This document shows positions 7,753-16,236 of a stretch of 64,000 nt of DNA, in pieces (positions within the stretch are counted from its first letter, which is position 1; every line of letters starts with the position of its first letter). This stretch comes from Butyricicoccus pullicaecorum DSM 23266. Lineage in GTDB: Bacteria > Bacillota > Clostridia > Oscillospirales > Butyricicoccaceae. The notes under the pieces were generated by a model, which saw nothing but the letters and a program-made list of their open reading frames with translations, had not been told where the DNA came from and did no database searches. The stretch is taken from contig NZ_FUXW01000002.1 in assembly GCF_900167005.1 (NCBI RefSeq), positions 124,001 through 188,000 on the forward strand, written 5' to 3'. The translations under genes and the position numbers were made by a program.

Positions 7753-9737
7753 CGCATATCTCGATTGATATTGAAACATACAGCAGCGTCCCTATCGCAA
7801 AGGCCGGGGCGTACAAGTACGTGCAAAGCCCTGACTTTGAGGTTCTGCTGTTCGCATACAGCGTAGATGGTAGCCCTGTGGAAATCGTGGATCTGGCGCA
7901 GGGAGAGCTGCTGCCGGAATGGTTGTTTGACGCTCTGAGTAATCCCGCTTACATCAAACACGCCTACAATGCGGCGTTCGAGTGGTACTGTCTCTCAAAG
8001 TTCTGTGGGCGTCTGCTGCCGGTGGACCAATGGCGGGACACGATGCTTCACGGCCTCTACTGCGGCTATACGGCGGGCTTGGACGCAACCGGCAAGGCTC
8101 TGGGCCTCCCCGCCGAAAAGCAGAAGCTCTCGGTCGGCAAAGCGCTTATCCGCTATTTCTGCGTCCCCTGCGCCGCCACGCAAAGCAACGGCGGCAGGAC
8201 ACGGAATCTCCCCAAGCATGACCCTGATAAGTGGGAGCTGTTCAAGACTTACTGCAAGGGCGATGTTACGACCGAAATGGAGATTGACCGCAGGCTGTCG
8301 AACTTCCCTGTCCCTGCGGACATCGAGAAGCAGTGGCAGACCGACCTCCTCATCAACGCGAGGGGCGTTGCGGTAGATATGCAGATGGTGCGCGGGGCGT
8401 TGGAAATCGACGCCGCCTCCCGCGATAAGCTGACGGCAGAAGCTGTCTCCATCACCGGCCTTGAGAATCCGAACAGCGTGTCACAGCTCAGCAAATGGCT
8501 TGAGACCAACACGAACCAGCCGGTGGGCGACCTGCGGAAAGACACGGTTGCGGCGATGCTTGACAGCAAAGTCGTGACCGGTCCCGCAGAGAGAATGTTG
8601 GAGATTCGTCAGGAGCTTGGCAAGACCAGCACGAAAAAGTATGACGCTATCGAGGCTGCTGTGTGCGGCGATGGGCGTGTCCGGGGGCTGCTTCAATTCT
8701 ACGGAGCGAACCGCACCGGCAGATGGGCGGGACGGCTCGTGCAGGTGCAGAACCTACCGAGGACCTACATCGACATGAAAACGCTCCCGTGGGCGCGGAG
8801 CGCGGTTAAGGAGCGAAGCGCCGATAAGCTGCGGTGTATGTACGGCTCTGTGCCTGATACTCTCTCGCAGCTCATCAGGACATCGTTTATAGCGTCCAAA
8901 GGCAACACCTTAATCGACGCGGATTTCAGCGCCATCGAAGCACGGGTTATTTCGTGGCTGGCGGGAGAGCAGTGGCGGCTCGAAGTATTCAGGACGCACG
9001 GCAAAATTTACGAGGCGTCTGCCAGTCAGATGTTCGGGGTCCCGATTGACCGAATCAAAAAAGGGAATCCCGAATACGAGCTGCGGCAGAAAGGCAAGGT
9101 CGCTGAACTCGCCCTCGGCTATCAAGGCAGCACGGGCGCACTGATTGCGATGGGCGCTCTGCGAATGGGCATACCCGAAGATGACCTACCGGACATCGTT
9201 TCTCGCTGGCGTGACGCAAACAGGCGCATTGTGGACCTGTGGTACGCTGTGGAGAACGCAGCGGTATCAGTCATTCAGACGGGACGGCCTGCGGGCGTGA
9301 GGAACCTCATCTTCGCCCGCGAGATGGACATTGAACACGGGGTGGACTTCCTGACAATAACACTGCCGAGCCGCAGAAAGCTGTACTACGCAAACCCGCA
9401 GCTCGGCGTAAACTCGTGGGACAAGCCCTCCATCTTATATAGCGGCGTGAACCAGACAACCAAGCAGTGGACGCAGCTTGAAACCTACGGTGGCAAGCTG
9501 GTGGAGAACTGCATTCAGGCAATCGCTCGCGACTGTCTTGCGCTTGCGATTGAGCATTTGGAGGCCGCCGGGTATCAGGTGGTGTTCCATGTGCATGACG
9601 AAGTTGTGATAGATTGTCCTGCCGACCGAGCGGATCTGGACGATGTGGTGCGGCTGATGACGCAGCCCATTCCGTGGGCGCCGGATTTGCCGCTGAACGC
9701 AGATGGCTGGGTTGGGGACTTCTTTAGAAAGGATTGA
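7749..9737 (+). CDS. Phage DNA polymerase, family A with 3'-5' exonuclease
   Basis: About 662 residues. The N-terminal DnaQ-like exonuclease begins with SIDIETYS (metal Asp/Glu). Polymerase motif A is DADFSAIEARV, motif B lies in RQKGKVAELALGYQG, and motif C is VHDEVVID near the C-terminus, so all catalytic acidic residues are present. This is the replicative polymerase of the module with DUF2800, DUF2815 and VapE. The ATG at 7,749 overlaps the upstream stop; a GTG at 7,740 is also in frame but has poorer spacing. Confidence 0.95.
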   Translation: MTHISIDIETYSSVPIAKAGAYKYVQSPDFEVLLFAYSVDGSPVEIVDLAQGELLPEWLFDALSNPAYIKHAYNAAFEWYCLSKFCGRLLPVDQWRDTMLHGLYCGYTAGLDATGKALGLPAEKQKLSVGKALIRYFCVPCAATQSNGGRTRNLPKHDPDKWELFKTYCKGDVTTEMEIDRRLSNFPVPADIEKQWQTDLLINARGVAVDMQMVRGALEIDAASRDKLTAEAVSITGLENPNSVSQLSKWLETNTNQPVGDLRKDTVAAMLDSKVVTGPAERMLEIRQELGKTSTKKYDAIEAAVCGDGRVRGLLQFYGANRTGRWAGRLVQVQNLPRTYIDMKTLPWARSAVKERSADKLRCMYGSVPDTLSQLIRTSFIASKGNTLIDADFSAIEARVISWLAGEQWRLEVFRTHGKIYEASASQMFGVPIDRIKKGNPEYELRQKGKVAELALGYQGSTGALIAMGALRMGIPEDDLPDIVSRWRDANRRIVDLWYAVENAAVSVIQTGRPAGVRNLIFAREMDIEHGVDFLTITLPSRRKLYYANPQLGVNSWDKPSILYSGVNQTTKQWTQLETYGGKLVENCIQAIARDCLALAIEHLEAAGYQVVFHVHDEVVIDCPADRADLDDVVRLMTQPIPWAPDLPLNADGWVGDFFRKD

Positions 9738-9741
9738 CGAT

Positions 9742-10041
9742 ATGACAAGAAAAGACAGAGAGGAAAACCCCGGCGAATCCTTTGACGGCGGTTATCACCT
9801 CTACGCAAAAGAGCAGCACGATGCGCGTGTTGCAAAGAACTCCGACCGGATTCAGTACGCCATAGATCAGTTCCAGCGGAACAACATCGAGTTCGTGCTG
9901 AAAAACGCCCAGACCGGCCATTTCCACTGCCGCCGGCAGTCGGATGATAAGCTGTTTCAGTTCTGGGCGGGAACCGGCAAAATCAAGGGCTACGACTATG
10001 TTCGCGGCATCCACGCGCTGATTAAGCTGCTCAAAAGGTAG
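9742..10041 (+). CDS. Hypothetical phage protein (99 aa)
   Basis: Starts MTRKDREE four bases after the polymerase stop, with AAAGGA upstream. It contains a compact alpha/beta segment (IEFVLKNAQTGHFHCRR, then KLFQFWAGTGKI) and ends in a helix. Proteins of this size and pattern recur after phage PolA genes, but I cannot assign a function. Confidence 0.7.
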   Translation: MTRKDREENPGESFDGGYHLYAKEQHDARVAKNSDRIQYAIDQFQRNNIEFVLKNAQTGHFHCRRQSDDKLFQFWAGTGKIKGYDYVRGIHALIKLLKR

Positions 10042-10049
10042 GTGAGATT

Positions 10050-10271
10050 ATGGCGCACGATAAGAAACCACATCTCTATAAGAACTCGGAGGGCTACAAC
10101 GACCCGACTGTGGGCGAGGCGATGAGCAACATCGAGGCCGAGGAGCGCCGGGTGCTTGAGCGGATAAGCGCACTCATCCCGATTATGAAGAAGACCGCTG
10201 AACTCGTCGGTTTCGAGGTGGTCGGGCGCATAATCCTCATGGATAAGGAAACCGGCAAGAAGTACAAGTAA
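10050..10271 (+). CDS. Small hypothetical phage protein (73 aa)
   Basis: Follows the previous gene by 8 bases with an AGGTGAG ribosome site. The N-terminus (KNSEGYNDPTVGEAMSN) is followed by a long helix (EAEERRVLERISALIPIMK) and a short beta hairpin. Common shape for small proteins between PolA and VapE in Clostridia phages. Function unknown. Confidence 0.7.
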   Translation: MAHDKKPHLYKNSEGYNDPTVGEAMSNIEAEERRVLERISALIPIMKKTAELVGFEVVGRIILMDKETGKKYK

Positions 10272-10287
10272 AGGAGGGCTGGGCTTA

Positions 10288-12702
10288 ATGCAATACGACA
10301 GAGAGATAACGATAACTGTCGGCAACAACCGAAAAAGTGTAAACTGGCAGCCCCAGTCCATCATGCTGTCAGAGTTCTACGAGAAGCTCAGGATTCCGAA
10401 CCGCTCTACCGAGACTATGCAGGAATACCTGAACCTGAAAAAGTCGGAGCAGGACGATAAAAAGGACATCGGCGGGTTCGTCGCCGGTACGCTGTCCGGC
10501 CCGCGCCGCAGAGCGGGGGCCGTGACAGGGCGTGACATCATCACGCTGGATTTCGACACGATACCGCCGGGAGGCACAGATGAAATCCTGAAACGGGTAG
10601 ACGGGCTTGGGTGCGGCTACTGCATCTATTCCACACGCAAGCACTCGCCCGCAAGCCCCCGTCTCAGGATATTAGTCCCTTTTGACCGGACGGTCACTGC
10701 GGACGAATATGAGCCGTCTGCGCGGTTTGTGGCGTCCCTTATCGGCATAGAGTTCGCGGACCCGACCACGTTTGAGGCCACACGCCTGATGTATTGGCCG
10801 AGCTGCTGCTATGACAGCGACTATGTGTTTACCTTTAGCGACAAGCCGCTGCTTGACGCTGACGGGCTGCTGCACATGATTGACGAACGGCTTGGGGACT
10901 GGCGGGACGTGTCGAAATGGCCGCAGGTTCCGGGCGCGGATAACGCCTATAAGAAGCTGGCGATGAAGCAGAGCGATCCTCTGAGCAAGGCAGGCGTGGT
11001 GGGCGCATTCTGCCGCACATACGACATCTACGGTGCGATGGACACCTACCTCGACGGTATTTACGAGCCGGTGGACAATTCACGCGGGCGTTTTACCTAC
11101 CTCGGAGGAACGACAACAGGCGGCGCTGTGGTGTACGACAACGGGATGTTCCTCTATTCCCACCACTCCACCGACCCCTGCTGCGGCAGGCTTGTGAATG
11201 CGTTCGATTTGGTGCGTATGCACAAGTTCGGGGAGATGGACGACGGGGCTGACCCGAATACGCCCACGAACCGGCTGCCATCGTATGCGGCGATGTGCAA
11301 CCTCGCCATTGAGGACCCAAAGGTCTCACGGCAGCTGGCAAAGGAACGGGCTGATTCTGCGGTCAGCGATTTTCAGGGACTGAACGAGGCGCCGGCTGCC
11401 GAAGCCGAGAACTTCGACTGGACGATGGACTTGGAGCTGAACAAGCAGACCGGTACGATAAAGGCCACCATCGACAATATCTGGCTGATTCTTGAGAACG
11501 ACCCGCTGCTCAAAGGCAAGTTCGCCTTAAATGAGTTTGCGGGGCGCGGAGAGATCCTCGGCGACCTGCCGTGGAGCGCCTTTGAGAAGCGGCGCGGCTG
11601 GACAGACAATGACAATCAGGGGCTGTACTGGTACTTCGAGAAAGTCTATAAAATCACAGGCAACGGGAAAATCGACGGCGCGCTGTCCCTGCACAGCGAG
11701 AAGCACAAGTTCAACGATGTGCGCAACTACCTCTCATCCCTGACGTGGGACGGCATTTCCCGCCTCGATTCCCTGCTGATTGACTATCTCGGCGCGGAGG
11801 ATAAGCCTTATGTGCGGGCGGTCACGAGAAAGGCTTTCACGGCGGCCGTGGCGCGGGCTATGGAGCCGGGGTGCAAATATGACACCATGCTTATCCTTAC
11901 GGGGCCGCAGGGCATCGGAAAGTCCACGCTGCTGGACCGGATGAGCAAGGGCTGGTTCAACGACGGCATCAGGACATTCGAGGGCAAGGAGGCAAGCGAG
12001 CTGCTGCAAGGCGTGTGGCTGGTGGAAATCGGCGAGCTGGACGCTTTCAGACGGACAGATGAAGCCCGCATCAAGCAGTTCCTCAGCCTGCGTTCTGACC
12101 GATTCAGGGCGGCCTACGGGCGGCACGTAAAGGATATACCGCGATGCTGTGTGTTCTTCGGCACGACGAATACCCCTGTGTTCCTGCGGGACAAGACGGG
12201 CAATCGCCGGTTCTGGCCTGTGGATGTGGGGGTGGTCCCACGCACGAAAACGGTATGGCGGGACCTCGATGACGAGCTGGACCAGATTTGGGCTGAGGCA
12301 GTTATGCGCTGGCGGCTGGGAGAAACGCTGTACCTGACAGGCGAGTTGGAGGAGCTGGCGAGAGCCGAGCAGGAAGATCACAGAGAGGTTAGCAGCAAGG
12401 AGGGCATCGTCCTTGACTTCGTTGAGAAGCTGGTCCCAGAGGACTGGCAGAAGTGGTCGCTGGACAAGAGGCGGCTGTTCCTCAACGGCACAGTCGAGGG
12501 GTCTGCAAACCTTGTAAAGCGGGACCGCGTGTGTGCGCTGGAAGTCTGGTGCGAGGCGTTCGGCGGTCAGCCAAAGGATTTCAAGTATGCCGAGGCGACC
12601 GAGATAAACGACATTCTTCGGTCTATGCCGGGGTGGGAAAAGTCCTCGAACGGGCTGCGGTTTGGCTACTGCGGATACCAGCGTGGGTTCCTCCGTCGCT
12701 GA
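10288..12702 (+). CDS. VapE-type primase/helicase (virulence-associated E family)
   Basis: 804 residues. The C-terminal half is a superfamily 3-like helicase: Walker A TGPQGIGKST near residue 535, Walker B region VWLVEIGEL, and a sensor-like CCVFFGTTN. The N-terminal 200 residues have a primase-like DFDT motif (DIITLDFDTIP) of the BT4734/PriCT type. It is expected to unwind DNA for the phage polymerase. Starts after AAAGGAGG. Its TGA stop is also the first three bases of the repeated element that follows. Confidence 0.93.
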   Translation: MQYDREITITVGNNRKSVNWQPQSIMLSEFYEKLRIPNRSTETMQEYLNLKKSEQDDKKDIGGFVAGTLSGPRRRAGAVTGRDIITLDFDTIPPGGTDEILKRVDGLGCGYCIYSTRKHSPASPRLRILVPFDRTVTADEYEPSARFVASLIGIEFADPTTFEATRLMYWPSCCYDSDYVFTFSDKPLLDADGLLHMIDERLGDWRDVSKWPQVPGADNAYKKLAMKQSDPLSKAGVVGAFCRTYDIYGAMDTYLDGIYEPVDNSRGRFTYLGGTTTGGAVVYDNGMFLYSHHSTDPCCGRLVNAFDLVRMHKFGEMDDGADPNTPTNRLPSYAAMCNLAIEDPKVSRQLAKERADSAVSDFQGLNEAPAAEAENFDWTMDLELNKQTGTIKATIDNIWLILENDPLLKGKFALNEFAGRGEILGDLPWSAFEKRRGWTDNDNQGLYWYFEKVYKITGNGKIDGALSLHSEKHKFNDVRNYLSSLTWDGISRLDSLLIDYLGAEDKPYVRAVTRKAFTAAVARAMEPGCKYDTMLILTGPQGIGKSTLLDRMSKGWFNDGIRTFEGKEASELLQGVWLVEIGELDAFRRTDEARIKQFLSLRSDRFRAAYGRHVKDIPRCCVFFGTTNTPVFLRDKTGNRRFWPVDVGVVPRTKTVWRDLDDELDQIWAEAVMRWRLGETLYLTGELEELARAEQEDHREVSSKEGIVLDFVEKLVPEDWQKWSLDKRRLFLNGTVEGSANLVKRDRVCALEVWCEAFGGQPKDFKYAEATEINDILRSMPGWEKSSNGLRFGYCGYQRGFLRR

Positions 12703-13024
12703 AACATTGGGGATGAAACATCTGGGGCTGATTTCACCATAAGTCTAACATCAGGAAAAATTAGAGAAGTTTAGGCGGGAAATTCAACCCAATGTTTCAC
12801 CCCTTGAATGTTTCAATGTATCGGCCAATGTTTCACCAATGTTTCGGCTAAAACCCGCACCGTTACTGGCTTTTTGAGCTTTTGAAACATTGAAACATTC
12901 ATTCTTAATAGAGAGAGAAAATAGGGATATTAGAAAGGATTTAGAATTATAGTCGCACGACTTACGCGCCTAAAGCGCCTAACGCGCCTATACGCGCGTA
13001 AAGTATAGAAACACCAATGTTTCA
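12700..13024 (+). repeat. Intergenic repeated element, copy 1 (TGAAACATTGG ... CCAATGTTTCA)
   Basis: 325 bp without a gene, bounded by an 11-bp inverted pair TGAAACATTGG / CCAATGTTTCA and filled with AATGTTTCA or its complement (about eight occurrences). Three blocks are identical to the copy at 34,872-35,162 read on the other strand: 12,768-12,789 (22 bp), 12,852-12,874 (23 bp) and 12,881-12,913 (33 bp). The right end also shares CTAACGCGCCTAT and GCGCGTAA. It starts on the VapE stop codon and ends next to the GGAGG of the VRR-NUC gene. TTGAAA, 17 bases and TTAATA at 12,882-12,910 could be a promoter. Confidence 0.85.
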
Positions 13025-13034
13025 GGAGGAAAAC

Positions 13035-13325
13035 ATGAATGAAAGTCGAATTGAACGCCGTCTTGTTGATGGCGTGAAGAAGTTGGGAGGTATGTGCCTA
13101 AAGTTCGTAAGTCCCGGCACACCGGGCGTTCCTGACAGGCTCATCATCACTCCAACTGGACGAATCATTTTCGCAGAGCTGAAAACCGAAACCGGCCGCT
13201 TGGCGAAGATCCAGCGGTACACGATTGGAGAGATGCAAAAGCGCGGCGCCGATGTGCGCGTGGTAAAAGGCATCGACGAGGTTATGCGGCTGCTTGCGGA
13301 AATTGAGGGAGGTGGGGGCCAATGA
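13035..13325 (+). CDS. VRR-NUC domain nuclease
   Basis: 96 residues starting MNESRIERRLVDGVKK. The core GTPGVPDRLI ... IFAELKTETG is the VRR-NUC (PD-(D/E)XK) signature: the Asp of PDR and the E-x-K of AELK are the expected metal-binding residues. Stand-alone VRR-NUC proteins in phages accompany the SNF2 helicase encoded immediately downstream, with which this gene overlaps by ATGA. Probable structure-specific nuclease. The ribosome site AGGAGG adjoins the end of the repeated element. Confidence 0.92.
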   Translation: MNESRIERRLVDGVKKLGGMCLKFVSPGTPGVPDRLIITPTGRIIFAELKTETGRLAKIQRYTIGEMQKRGADVRVVKGIDEVMRLLAEIEGGGGQ

Positions 13326-14692
13326 AGTTTGTCCCTTATCCGTATCAGCAGTATTGCATTGACAGCATTATTTATAACAGGGCCGTCGGCTTATTCCTCG
13401 ACATGGGCTTGGGCAAGACGGTTATTACCCTGACCGCCATTCACGACCTGCGGTATAACAGATGGGAGGTTTCAAAGCCCCTCATCATCGCGCCGAAAAA
13501 GGTTGCCGAGGCCACGTGGACTACGGAGGCAAAGAAGTGGGAGCACCTGAAAATGATGAGGGTCGTCCCTGTTCTCGGTACAGCTCAGCAACGCATCCGT
13601 GCTTTGGCTACGCCTGCGGATGTCTATGTGGTGAATCGTGAGAACGTGCAGTGGCTGGTCGAGCATTTCAAAAATGCGTGGCCGTTTGACATGGTGGTAC
13701 TGGATGAAAGTTCCAGTTTCAAGAACTCCCAGAGCAAGCGGTTCAAATCCTTGAAGCTGGTGCGCAGCCGAATAAAGCGCATCGTGGAGCTGACGGGTAC
13801 TCCGTCCAGCAACGGGCTTGAGGATTTGTGGGCGCAGATTTATCTCTTGGACGGCGGCGCACGGTTGGGCAAGACCCTCGGCGCTTATCGGGACAAATAC
13901 TTCGTCCCCGGCAGGAGAAACCGCACGACAATTTTCAATTACTCGCCAAAGGACGGCAGTTTCGAGATGATTAAGCAGGCCATCAGCGACATCTGCATCA
14001 GCATGAAAGCAGCGGACTACCTGACCTTGCCTGATATGCTGGTGAACAATGTGCCGGTAGCTCTTGACGCTGCGGCGGCAAAAGCCTACGCACAGCTTGA
14101 GACGGAGCTGCTTTTGCAGGTGGACGAGGACACGATAACCGCCGGCAGTGCGGGAGTTCTGACAGGAAAGCTCTTGCAGCTTTGCAACGGGGCGATCTAC
14201 AACGAGAACAAAACGGCGGTCAAAGTCCACGACTGTAAAATCGACGCTTTCTTGGAGTTGATTGAGCAGCTGCACGGGCAACACGCCCTTGTGTTCTACA
14301 ACTTCCAGCACGACCGGGACAGGCTGGTCGAGGCTTTGGCAAAATACGACCTGCGCGTCAGGGTTTATTCTCAAGCGAAAGACGAGCAGGATTGGAACAA
14401 CGGAGAAATCGACATCTTACTTGCGCACCCCGCGAGCTGCGGCTACGGCCTGAATTTACAGCGCGGCGGCCATCACGCCATCTGGTTCGGGCTGACGTGG
14501 AGCTTGGAGCAGTACGAGCAGGCAAACAAGCGCCTGCATCGTCAGGGGCAGGAGCATCCGGTCATCATCCACCACCTGATTGTGCAGGGCGGCATGGATG
14601 AGCAGGTAGTCGAGGCTCTCGAAAACAAGGGCGATATGCAAAACGCCCTGATGGACGCCTTGCGAGTGCGTATCAGTAAACTTCGCAGTTAA
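13322..14692 (+). CDS. SNF2-family DEAD/DEAH-like helicase
   Basis: 456 residues. Motif I MGLGKTVITL near residue 28, motif II VVLDESSSFKN (DESS in place of DEAH, common in phage SNF2 proteins), motif III LTGTPSSNG, and motifs V/VI YGLNLQRGG and QANKRLHRQGQ. The expected role is ATP-driven duplex translocation with the VRR-NUC partner in phage replication or recombination. Starts by ATGA overlap with the VRR-NUC gene. Confidence 0.93.
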   Translation: MKFVPYPYQQYCIDSIIYNRAVGLFLDMGLGKTVITLTAIHDLRYNRWEVSKPLIIAPKKVAEATWTTEAKKWEHLKMMRVVPVLGTAQQRIRALATPADVYVVNRENVQWLVEHFKNAWPFDMVVLDESSSFKNSQSKRFKSLKLVRSRIKRIVELTGTPSSNGLEDLWAQIYLLDGGARLGKTLGAYRDKYFVPGRRNRTTIFNYSPKDGSFEMIKQAISDICISMKAADYLTLPDMLVNNVPVALDAAAAKAYAQLETELLLQVDEDTITAGSAGVLTGKLLQLCNGAIYNENKTAVKVHDCKIDAFLELIEQLHGQHALVFYNFQHDRDRLVEALAKYDLRVRVYSQAKDEQDWNNGEIDILLAHPASCGYGLNLQRGGHHAIWFGLTWSLEQYEQANKRLHRQGQEHPVIIHHLIVQGGMDEQVVEALENKGDMQNALMDALRVRISKLRS

Positions 14693-14710
14693 AAAAGGAG
14701 GTGCGTGGCG

Positions 14711-15184
14711 ATGAACAAAGAGGAAATCGCTGAGGTGGCGCGGGTTGCGGCACAGGAAGTTCTTGCCAGAAAGGACGCTATCATTGACGAGGAGTTTGAC
14801 GCTCGGTATCACGACGTTAATCTCCTGATGAAGAACTACCGGAAGTTGCGGGCGCACTACGCCCATGTTTCCCCGGAGACATTGGAGGTAAGCTGCATCT
14901 GCTCCATGCGCCGGAAGACAGGGCTGATGATGAGCCATGTGGACAAGATGCTGGCAGCGTATGAGGCTCTGTGCAAAGAGGCGGTGAATCCCGATGAGGC
15001 CCGCCGGTGGGAGGCGCTCAATCTGCGGTACATCGACGAGGACAGGCTTAGCGTGGATGAAATCGCCGAGCGGCTGAACATCGACAAGCGGACGTTCTAC
15101 CGGGACATCAACCGTGCGATGGAGGACATGGCCGTTCTGCTGTTTGGCATCGAGGCCATTGGCTCGTGGAAACACAAGAAGTAA
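14711..15184 (+). CDS. Sigma-70 region 4-like regulator (ArpU/DUF1492 type)
   Basis: 157 residues. The C-terminal third (LRYIDEDRLSVDEIAERLN, then IDKRTFYRDINRAMEDM) is a sigma region 4-like helix-turn-helix; the N-terminal part is helical with two Cys. Such proteins usually close the replication module of Firmicutes phages and activate late transcription (ArpU-like), which is the inferred role. Start chosen at 14,711 from AAGGAGG with 9-base spacing. A terminator follows directly. Confidence 0.82.
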   Translation: MNKEEIAEVARVAAQEVLARKDAIIDEEFDARYHDVNLLMKNYRKLRAHYAHVSPETLEVSCICSMRRKTGLMMSHVDKMLAAYEALCKEAVNPDEARRWEALNLRYIDEDRLSVDEIAERLNIDKRTFYRDINRAMEDMAVLLFGIEAIGSWKHKK

Positions 15185-15186
15185 CG

Positions 15187-15220
15187 AATCAGGGAGCTGA
15201 CAAGGCTCCCTGATTTTTTA
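15187..15220 (+). terminator. Intrinsic terminator closing the replication operon
   Basis: AATCAGGGAGC, 7-base loop, perfect 11-bp complement, then a T run. Directly after the sigma-like gene. Confidence 0.9.
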
Positions 15221-15271
15221 TTCTCCGTTGCTTTTCGAGAAAATTTTTCTGAAAAAATTTTAGGAAAAGCA

Positions 15272-15300
15272 TTGACGAAAACGACTTAAAGTGCTATAAT
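15272..15300 (+). promoter_or_regulatory. Sigma-70 promoter (TTGACG-17-TATAAT)
   Basis: TTGACG at 15,272, exact 17-base spacer, TATAAT at 15,295. From AAGTGCTATAATAAG onward it is nearly identical to the leftward promoter of the XRE switch (16,117-16,145), including a TGTAA motif at the start point, so the same repressor may act on both. Confidence 0.85.
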
Positions 15301-15346
15301 AAGAATGTAAAGAAAAAAGGAAAAGCCCGTAAGGAGGTTGAACAGA

Positions 15347-15610
15347 ATGAATGACTGCATCAAAGCTGAAATGGAATACCGCGAATGGCGTGAATGCCCG
15401 CTTTGGTATTGCGTGAAGACGCTGCTCAGAGCGGACGGCAAGATGGAAAGCGAGATTGTTTCCGACGAGAAAACCAAAATCCCCATCGCCATTCAGAGCC
15501 TTGAGAAACCGCAGGATGGCGTGTTTGAGGACGCGAGCGGCACGACATATTACACCTACCATCAGGGATATGAGGCGGCAGCGAAGCAGGTAGCCGCCGC
15601 GAGCATATAG
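15347..15610 (+). CDS. Hypothetical protein (87 aa) under its own promoter
   Basis: Begins MNDCIKAEMEYREW, 9 bases after AAGGAGG and about 45 bases after a consensus promoter. Acidic, with YREWRECPLWYCVK and a C-terminal TTYYTYHQGYEAA. Single-gene unit between two terminated operons and beside the switch; may be a lysogeny-expressed or moron-type gene. Function unknown. Confidence 0.7.
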   Translation: MNDCIKAEMEYREWRECPLWYCVKTLLRADGKMESEIVSDEKTKIPIAIQSLEKPQDGVFEDASGTTYYTYHQGYEAAAKQVAAASI

Positions 15611-15646
15611 GCAAATGCGGCAGACCTTTTCAGTCATTTGCAACTC

Positions 15647-15862
15647 CTACTCCACCACCGCCTCCCGGCGGCTTTTTCTTTGCCTGAAATCGTATTGGCA
15701 CAGGAATAACTTGTCTCCGAGGGATGTTTCGCGGTAATATACTCCGCTTTCGTACCACTCGCGCAGTATTCTTTCGCCCTCCCTCATTTCAGGCATACCG
15801 GACTTCGCCTGCTGTGCAAGCTCCGTCGCAACCGCGAGTAGAACAGAGGTGGCGGCGGTCAT
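15647..15862 (-). CDS. Small hypothetical protein of the leftward immunity operon
   Basis: 71 residues; ATG overlaps the stop of the XRE gene (ATGA). Contains MREGERILREWYESGVYY and a basic C-terminal end (RQRKSRREAVVE). Converges with the preceding plus-strand gene with 36 bases between. No family recognised. Confidence 0.6.
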   Translation of the reverse strand: MTAATSVLLAVATELAQQAKSGMPEMREGERILREWYESGVYYRETSLGDKLFLCQYDFRQRKSRREAVVE

Positions 15863-16065
15863 TCTTCTTGCTCAGCGTCGTCGGCCAAAAGCTCCTCGAT
15901 GGTGCAGCCGTACAGCTTTGCAAGAATGGGCAGCTTGTCCGCTCGCGGCTTAGCAAGACCGCGCTCCCACTTGCTTACAGCGGATTCCTGCACACCGACG
16001 ATCTTTGCGACCTCTCGCTGTGTGGGAATCGCCCCGCGAAGTCTACGCTCTCTCATAACATTCAT
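15859..16065 (-). CDS. XRE-family regulator (Cro/CI-like)
   Basis: 68 residues: one helix-turn-helix domain (TQREVAKIVGVQESAVSKWE) and a short acidic tail. The start at 16,065 follows AAAGGAGGTGG; an upstream in-frame Met at 16,188 lies beyond the promoter and is not used. Transcribed from a perfect TTGACA-17-TATAAT promoter, divergent from the second XRE gene, so together they form a two-regulator switch next to the integrase. Which one is the lysogenic repressor cannot be told from sequence. Confidence 0.85.
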   Translation of the reverse strand: MNVMRERRLRGAIPTQREVAKIVGVQESAVSKWERGLAKPRADKLPILAKLYGCTIEELLADDAEQEE

Positions 16066-16116
16066 TGTTCCACCTCCTTTAGTGTCCTGCGGGTCGCTTT
16101 CTTTACTTACAGTCTT

Positions 16117-16145
16117 ATTATAGCACTTCATTTCCTCAATGTCAA
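16117..16145 (-). promoter_or_regulatory. Leftward switch promoter (TTGACA-17-TATAAT)
   Basis: On the minus strand TTGACA at 16,145-16,140, 17-base spacer, TATAAT at 16,122-16,117. Just downstream is GACTGTAAGT (16,114-16,105), whose complement ACTTACAGT recurs at the start point of the rightward promoter (16,213-16,221): likely operator sites. Confidence 0.88.
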
Positions 16146-16181
16146 CTCCCATTCTTGAATTTTTCCCGAAAAAATCCTGCA

Positions 16182-16210
16182 TTGACAACTTGAATTAAAA
16201 GACATATAAT
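16182..16210 (+). promoter_or_regulatory. Rightward switch promoter (TTGACA-17-TATAAT)
   Basis: TTGACA at 16,182, 17-base spacer, TATAAT at 16,205, then ACTTACAGT at 16,213-16,221. It should drive the XRE repressor, the copy-2 family gene and the integrase as one transcript. Confidence 0.88.
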
Positions 16211-16236
16211 AGACTTACAGTAAAGGAGGTAGACCT

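Noticed and set aside
12781-12900. CRISPR-like array of AATGTTTCA words
   Set aside because: Words are only 8-9 bp, occur in both orientations with irregular spacing, and the spacers are conserved between the two copies of the element.
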